A stretch of DNA of 28,109 nt from CAYSSG01 sp964433635 (lineage in GTDB: Bacteria > Atribacterota > Phoenicimicrobiia > Phoenicimicrobiales > Stramentimicrobiaceae): NCBI GenBank assembly GCA_964433635.1, contig CAYSSG010000026.1:1-28109 (forward strand), written 5' to 3'. Shown here piece by piece: positions 24,371 to 28,109 of the stretch. Both the position numbers and the translations under genes were made by a program. Positions within the stretch are counted from its first letter, which is position 1, and the number at the start of each line of letters is the position of its first letter. The notes under the pieces are model-generated. The model did no database searches. It saw only the letters and a program-made list of their open reading frames with translations, and was not told where the DNA came from.

Positions 24371-25327
24371 ATGAGAAAATTATTCATATTATTAATCATT
24401 AGCGCTATGATCTTGACATTTAATATTAGTGGTCTTGCACAAATGAAATTTATTGCCATTGCTACCGGAGGGACCGGCGGCACTTATTACCCCTTGGGTG
24501 GTGCCCTGGCACAGGTCATCTCTGAGAAAGTGGATGGCCTGATTGTAACTGCGCAAACGGGAAATGCTTCCGTGGCAAATTGTAACCTAATCGGCCGCCA
24601 TCAGATTGAAACCGCCTTTTCCCAGGCCAATACCACTTACTGGTCATATACCGCTTCCGGTATTTTATCAGACACACAACCCGTTACCAATTTAAGAGGA
24701 ATTGCCTCCCTTTATCCGGAAACCATTCATATTCTTGCCACCAAGGCCTCCGGCGTGAAGACCATTGCCGATCTGAAGGGCAAGAGTGTGGGCGTGGGTG
24801 CTCCCAATAGTGGAACTGCCGCTGATGCAGAGATTATCCTGCAGGCACATGGCCTCTCCTTTGATGATATGCAGGTGGATTACATCGACTTTAACGAGAT
24901 AGCTGATCGCTTGATCGATGGTCAGATTGATGCCGGGTTTACTACCGCCGGATATCCAACCTCCAGTGTCATCAATATCGCAACCGTCCGGGATATTGTT
25001 TTAATCCCGGTAGATTTAGAAGTTGCTCAAAAGCTGATTGAAGAGATACCCTATTATGGCCTTACCGAAATTCCCGCAGGAATGTATAAGGGTGTGGAAG
25101 AACCCGTACCTGCCTTAGCTACACCGGCACTGTGGATCTGTGATTCCCAATTAGATCCCACCCTGGTCTACAAAATGACCAAGGCATTGTGGGAAAATGT
25201 GAACATCTTAGCCCAGGTACATGCCCAGGGTAAAAATATTACCCCTGAGACTGCCCTGGCTGGAATAGGTATTCCATTACATCCCGGTGCAGAACTGTAC
25301 TATAAAGAAGTCGGGTTAATCAAATAG
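24371..25327 (+). CDS. TRAP transporter solute-binding protein, TAXI family
   Basis: This extracytoplasmic binding protein delivers a ligand to a TRAP permease. It has 318 residues. A signal peptide (residues 1-23, MRKLFILL then a hydrophobic run ending SGLA) precedes the TAXI signature IATGGTGGTYYPLGGALAQV. TGNASVANCNLIG, KGKSVGVGAPNSGTAADAE and YPTSSVINIATVRDI follow. GGAGG (24360-24364) lies 6 bases before ATG. Sampled stretches are a little over half G+C, well above the surrounding genes, in line with strong codon selection for an abundant binding protein. Ligand is unknown; TAXI proteins are reported for glutamate-like and other carboxylates, but nothing here decides it. Confidence 0.94.
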   Translation: MRKLFILLIISAMILTFNISGLAQMKFIAIATGGTGGTYYPLGGALAQVISEKVDGLIVTAQTGNASVANCNLIGRHQIETAFSQANTTYWSYTASGILSDTQPVTNLRGIASLYPETIHILATKASGVKTIADLKGKSVGVGAPNSGTAADAEIILQAHGLSFDDMQVDYIDFNEIADRLIDGQIDAGFTTAGYPTSSVINIATVRDIVLIPVDLEVAQKLIEEIPYYGLTEIPAGMYKGVEEPVPALATPALWICDSQLDPTLVYKMTKALWENVNILAQVHAQGKNITPETALAGIGIPLHPGAELYYKEVGLIK

Positions 25328-25357
25328 TATTGACTGACCTATCAAATAACTTGTAAC

Positions 25358-25416
25358 ATCCGGGTACTTCAATCAATATAAAAAATATGAATATTGCTGT
25401 ACCCGGATTTCTTTAC
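25358..25416 (+). terminator. Hairpin with weak T-tract between the TAXI gene and DUF1850 gene
   Basis: A 10-bp perfect outer stem, ATCCGGGTAC (25358-25367) with GTACCCGGAT (25399-25408), encloses an inner CAATAT/ATATTG stem (25374-25379 with 25391-25396). TTCTTTACTT follows the outer stem. The interrupted T-run suggests partial termination, so more binding protein than permease would be made. That role is inferred. Confidence 0.65.
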
Positions 25417-25446
25417 TTAAATATTTTTTAGCCAGAAACTGAATAC

Positions 25447-25953
25447 ATGATTACGAAGAATAAAATTTTTTTGCTTACCTTGTTAATACTTATTTTTTTA
25501 ATTATACTTTCAAAAAACTTATCTTTTTATGTGCTTTATATAAAAGAATATCCAAATGAAAAATCATTTTTTCAACAGATCATTACTCCAGGTAATCAGT
25601 TTGGCCTGAAATATATCCACTCAGTTGCCCAAACACCGGTCTGGGAGTTTTTTAAGATTAATAAAGATGGGAGACTCATACTTACAGAAACTCATTTTCA
25701 CGATCATGGAGCTGGCTTACCTTATACCGCTTTTAAAGAAGAAATTTTTATCAGTGAAGATGGCCTTTTTAAAATAAAAAACATGTTCCGGGAGATTAGA
25801 TTGCCCTTATATTATCGAATAGGGCAAGCCAGTGAAAATCATTTTTTCTATAAACAGGATATCAATTTATCACAAAAAATTGGTGATGGTGTAGCTGTAG
25901 TTGATATTCTACCAATAAAATTATTTGATTATTTAATGAACAAAATAGATTAA
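25447..25953 (+). CDS. DUF1850 protein of the TRAP operon
   Basis: This 168-residue protein has one N-terminal membrane helix (about 6-28). The exposed domain has the DUF1850 pattern: FGLKYIHSVAQTPVWEFFKI, then LILTETHFHDHGAGLPY. Such proteins sit between TAXI binding proteins and fused TRAP permeases; their function is not known. The start at 25447 has no clear ribosome binding site. The gene is very AT-rich, below a third G+C in sampled lines and much lower at its beginning, in sharp contrast to the TAXI gene. It ends 16 bases before the permease gene. Confidence 0.87.
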   Translation: MITKNKIFLLTLLILIFLIILSKNLSFYVLYIKEYPNEKSFFQQIITPGNQFGLKYIHSVAQTPVWEFFKINKDGRLILTETHFHDHGAGLPYTAFKEEIFISEDGLFKIKNMFREIRLPLYYRIGQASENHFFYKQDINLSQKIGDGVAVVDILPIKLFDYLMNKID

Positions 25954-25969
25954 TTGGGAGGGAGCGATT

Positions 25970-27970
25970 ATGAACCAGAATGAGGAGAAAAAGAGTAAAG
26001 CCATCAAAGATATTCCTGAAGCAGCTAAAGAAGACGAGAAGATTGATGTTCAAAAACTGCTGGAACAGTATGATACTGAATCAAATGTCAGAAGACCATT
26101 GGGTATCATAGCCATCATTATTTCCATTATTGCCATCAGTATGTCCATCTTTCATTTCTATACAGGAGGATTCGGTCTATGGCTGGCTTTAAAACAAAGA
26201 GCCCTGCATCTGGCTTTTACGCTGGCGCTCATCTTTCTTCTGTACCCAACTACCAAAAAAGGAATTGGCAGTGATAAACTAAAGGTGCCAATTTGGGACA
26301 TTGTTCTGGCAACTCTGGGTGCTGCAGTCAGCCTCTATTTAATCGTCTTTTACAAAGACCTGGTTTTACGTTCAGGATTACCCACTCGAATAGATTTACT
26401 AATGGGAGCAATAGCTATTTTACTGGTATTAGAAGGAACTCGCAGGGCAATTGGACCGGAATTACCCATTGTAGTCGTTGTTTTTTTAATATACTCTTAT
26501 CTTGGCCCCTACATGCCGGGCTTTTTTGCTCATCGCGGTTATTCTTTAGAACGAATTATTGAGCATTTGTATATGGGCACCGAAGGCATTTTCGGTATCC
26601 CCCTGGGTGTTTCATCAACTTTTGTATTTCTGTTCATTCTGTTTGGTGCAATATTGAATAAAACCGGCATGGGGAAATTCTTTATTGACATGTCCATGGC
26701 TTTAGCCGGCCATACCACCGGGGGTCCGGCAAAAGTTGCCGTTATCGCCAGCGGTTTTATGGGTTCCATTAACGGGAGCTCTGTTGCCAATACCGTAACT
26801 ACCGGAAGTTTTACCATTCCTTTAATGAAAAGTATCGGCTATGACAAAAATTTTGCAGGTGCAGTTGAAGCTGCAGCTTCTACGGGTGGTCAGATTCTTC
26901 CCCCGGTAATGGGGGCAGCTGCCTTTGTCATGTCGGAATTTTTAGAGATTCCTTATATCAAGATTGCGGCTGCAGCAGTCATACCTGCTGTTATCTACTA
27001 TATTGCCGTCATGACCATGGTTCACTTAGAAGCATGCAAGCATGGGCTGAGAGGTTTGCCAAGGGAAAAATTACCTAAGGCTAAAGACGTACTAAGAGAA
27101 AAAGGACATCTTATCTTACCGATTATCGGTTTAGTCTATTTTTTAGTAAAGGGCAATACGCCACTATTTTCAGCATTCTGGGCTATTGTGATGAGTATAG
27201 CTATCAGTATGGTCAAAAAGGATACCCGTCTAACACTAAAAGATTTATTGCAGGCTTTTGAAGATGGTGCACGAGGCGCTTTAGGTGTTGCAGCTGCCTG
27301 TGCCTGTGCCGGTATGGTGGTCGGTGTGGTTACCCTGACCGGACTGGGGCTAAAGATAGCCAGCGGACTGGTGGCATTGGGTGGAGGAAATTTATTGCTG
27401 ACTTTATTTTTTACCATGATTGCCTCTATCCTGTTAGGAATGGGTTTACCAACAACTGCCAAGTATATTATTCTATCCATCATGGCTGCTCCGGCTTTAG
27501 TGCAGTTGGGCGTTCTTCCCCTGGCAGCACATCTTTTCATACTCTATTTTGGAGTCATTGCTGATGTAACACCTCCGGTAGCGGTTGCGGCTTATGCCGG
27601 TGCCGGCATAGCTGGTGGCAATACCATGAAAACCGGATTAAATGCACTAAGGCTGGCGATAGCCGGATTTATGATTCCCTTTATCTTTGCCCTTGATCCT
27701 GGTTTATTGGGTTTAAGCGGTACCTGGTTTCATACGATTATATTAATCCTGACCTCCCTGGCCGGTGTATTAGCCCTGGGCTCTGCAGCAGGAGGTTACT
27801 TATTGACCAGGACAAAGCCGTTTGAGCGTGTTCTTTTGGCTGTTAGTGCATTTTTATTAGTAACCCCAAACATTATAACAGATATTCCGGGTGTCATTAT
27901 TCTTGCTGCTGTCATGTATTTTCAGTATTTGAGACAGAGGAGGCAGCAACCCGTCACTGTTACAACTTAG
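25970..27970 (+). CDS. TRAP transporter fused permease (4TM/12TM, DctQM fusion)
   Basis: This integral membrane permease takes ligand from the TAXI protein and imports it with a sodium or proton gradient. It has 666 residues. A charged cytosolic N-terminus of about 45 residues is followed by a small 4-helix DctQ-like part and a large DctM-like part. The DctM-like part contains GHTTGGPAKVAVIASGFMGS, INGSSVANTVTTGSFTIPLM, AAASTGGQILPPVMGAAAFV, GMGLPTTAKYIILSIM and GVIADVTPPVAVAAYAGAGI, which are hallmarks of the fused family. A strong GGGAGGGAG site (25955-25963) precedes ATG. It is the last gene of the TAXI-DUF1850-permease operon. The gene is complete. Confidence 0.95.
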   Translation: MNQNEEKKSKAIKDIPEAAKEDEKIDVQKLLEQYDTESNVRRPLGIIAIIISIIAISMSIFHFYTGGFGLWLALKQRALHLAFTLALIFLLYPTTKKGIGSDKLKVPIWDIVLATLGAAVSLYLIVFYKDLVLRSGLPTRIDLLMGAIAILLVLEGTRRAIGPELPIVVVVFLIYSYLGPYMPGFFAHRGYSLERIIEHLYMGTEGIFGIPLGVSSTFVFLFILFGAILNKTGMGKFFIDMSMALAGHTTGGPAKVAVIASGFMGSINGSSVANTVTTGSFTIPLMKSIGYDKNFAGAVEAAASTGGQILPPVMGAAAFVMSEFLEIPYIKIAAAAVIPAVIYYIAVMTMVHLEACKHGLRGLPREKLPKAKDVLREKGHLILPIIGLVYFLVKGNTPLFSAFWAIVMSIAISMVKKDTRLTLKDLLQAFEDGARGALGVAAACACAGMVVGVVTLTGLGLKIASGLVALGGGNLLLTLFFTMIASILLGMGLPTTAKYIILSIMAAPALVQLGVLPLAAHLFILYFGVIADVTPPVAVAAYAGAGIAGGNTMKTGLNALRLAIAGFMIPFIFALDPGLLGLSGTWFHTIILILTSLAGVLALGSAAGGYLLTRTKPFERVLLAVSAFLLVTPNIITDIPGVIILAAVMYFQYLRQRRQQPVTVTT

Positions 27971-28033
27971 TATTGATGTTATTTTTTAAATAGTATCATG
28001 ATCGTCGTTGGGTATGAGAAGATTTAAACCCAC

Positions 28034-28082
28034 CGCGGAGATTTTTATTGTTATTAAATAATATTTCTCTGCGATTCCTTTA
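28034..28082 (+). terminator. Possible terminator after the TRAP permease gene
   Basis: The stem CGCGGAGA (28034-28041) with TCTCTGCG (28066-28073), one G-U pair, encloses an AT-rich loop of 24 bases and is followed by ATTCCTTTATTT. The interrupted T-run makes it a moderate candidate. Confidence 0.5.
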
Positions 28083-28109
28083 TTTCCAAAAATTTTTTTG
28101 AGTTATCTG

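Noticed and set aside
27136..27540. A 134-residue minus-strand open frame
   Set aside because: It is antisense to the strongly conserved DctM part of the TRAP permease; the frame is a by-product of its codon composition.
1..28109. CRISPR arrays, tRNA or rRNA genes, insertion sequences, phage genes
   Set aside because: No direct-repeat arrays, cloverleaf-like segments, transposase motifs or phage-type genes were seen on either strand; the window reads as core metabolism and information genes.

Overview
The window looks like a stretch of chromosome from a low-GC anaerobic bacterium, either Bacillota-like or a related deep lineage such as Atribacterota. The reasons are the split glycine decarboxylase (gcvPA/gcvPB), formate-THF ligase, the order rpsU-yqeY-phoH-7TM-HD-ybeY, GGAGG-type ribosome binding sites, frequent TTG starts and AT-rich spacers. 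The phylum is an inference; no rRNA or tRNA gene is present. I see no phage, insertion sequence, CRISPR array or defence system.

Left part (about 60-9440, all minus strand): a one-carbon and amino-acid catabolism block. A tandem glycine riboswitch (9195-9440) with an overlapping intrinsic terminator precedes fhs, gcvH, gcvPA, gcvPB and gcvT. Behind it come a sodium:alanine/glycine symporter (agcS type) and alanine dehydrogenase (ald), closed by a strong terminator at 47-96. Together they would import glycine or alanine, deaminate alanine to pyruvate, split glycine into CO2, NH3 and methylene-THF, and connect the one-carbon unit to formate and ATP. The E3 subunit (lpd) and folD are not in the window.

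Middle part (about 9510-16070, plus strand): guaA, purA and purB (the AMP and GMP branches of purine synthesis), then a branched-chain aminotransferase (ilvE). Next is a clearly broken class I aminotransferase, with a stop, several frameshifts and an in-frame loss of roughly 55 codons. The guaA-purA spacer carries two tracts of four 7-base near-repeats.

Right part (16213-28109): a PcrA/UvrD helicase, a convergent secreted PpiC-type peptidyl-prolyl isomerase, then the translation/RNA block rpsU-yqeY and phoH-pgpH-ybeY. The pgpH tail overlaps ybeY by 128 bases. The window ends with a TAXI-type TRAP transporter: binding protein, DUF1850 membrane-anchored protein and fused permease.

The most noteworthy items are the riboswitch-gated fhs-gcv operon, the long pgpH/ybeY overlap, the decayed aminotransferase and the heptad tracts. 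No convincing wholly new system was found; this is mostly housekeeping sequence with some unusual details.
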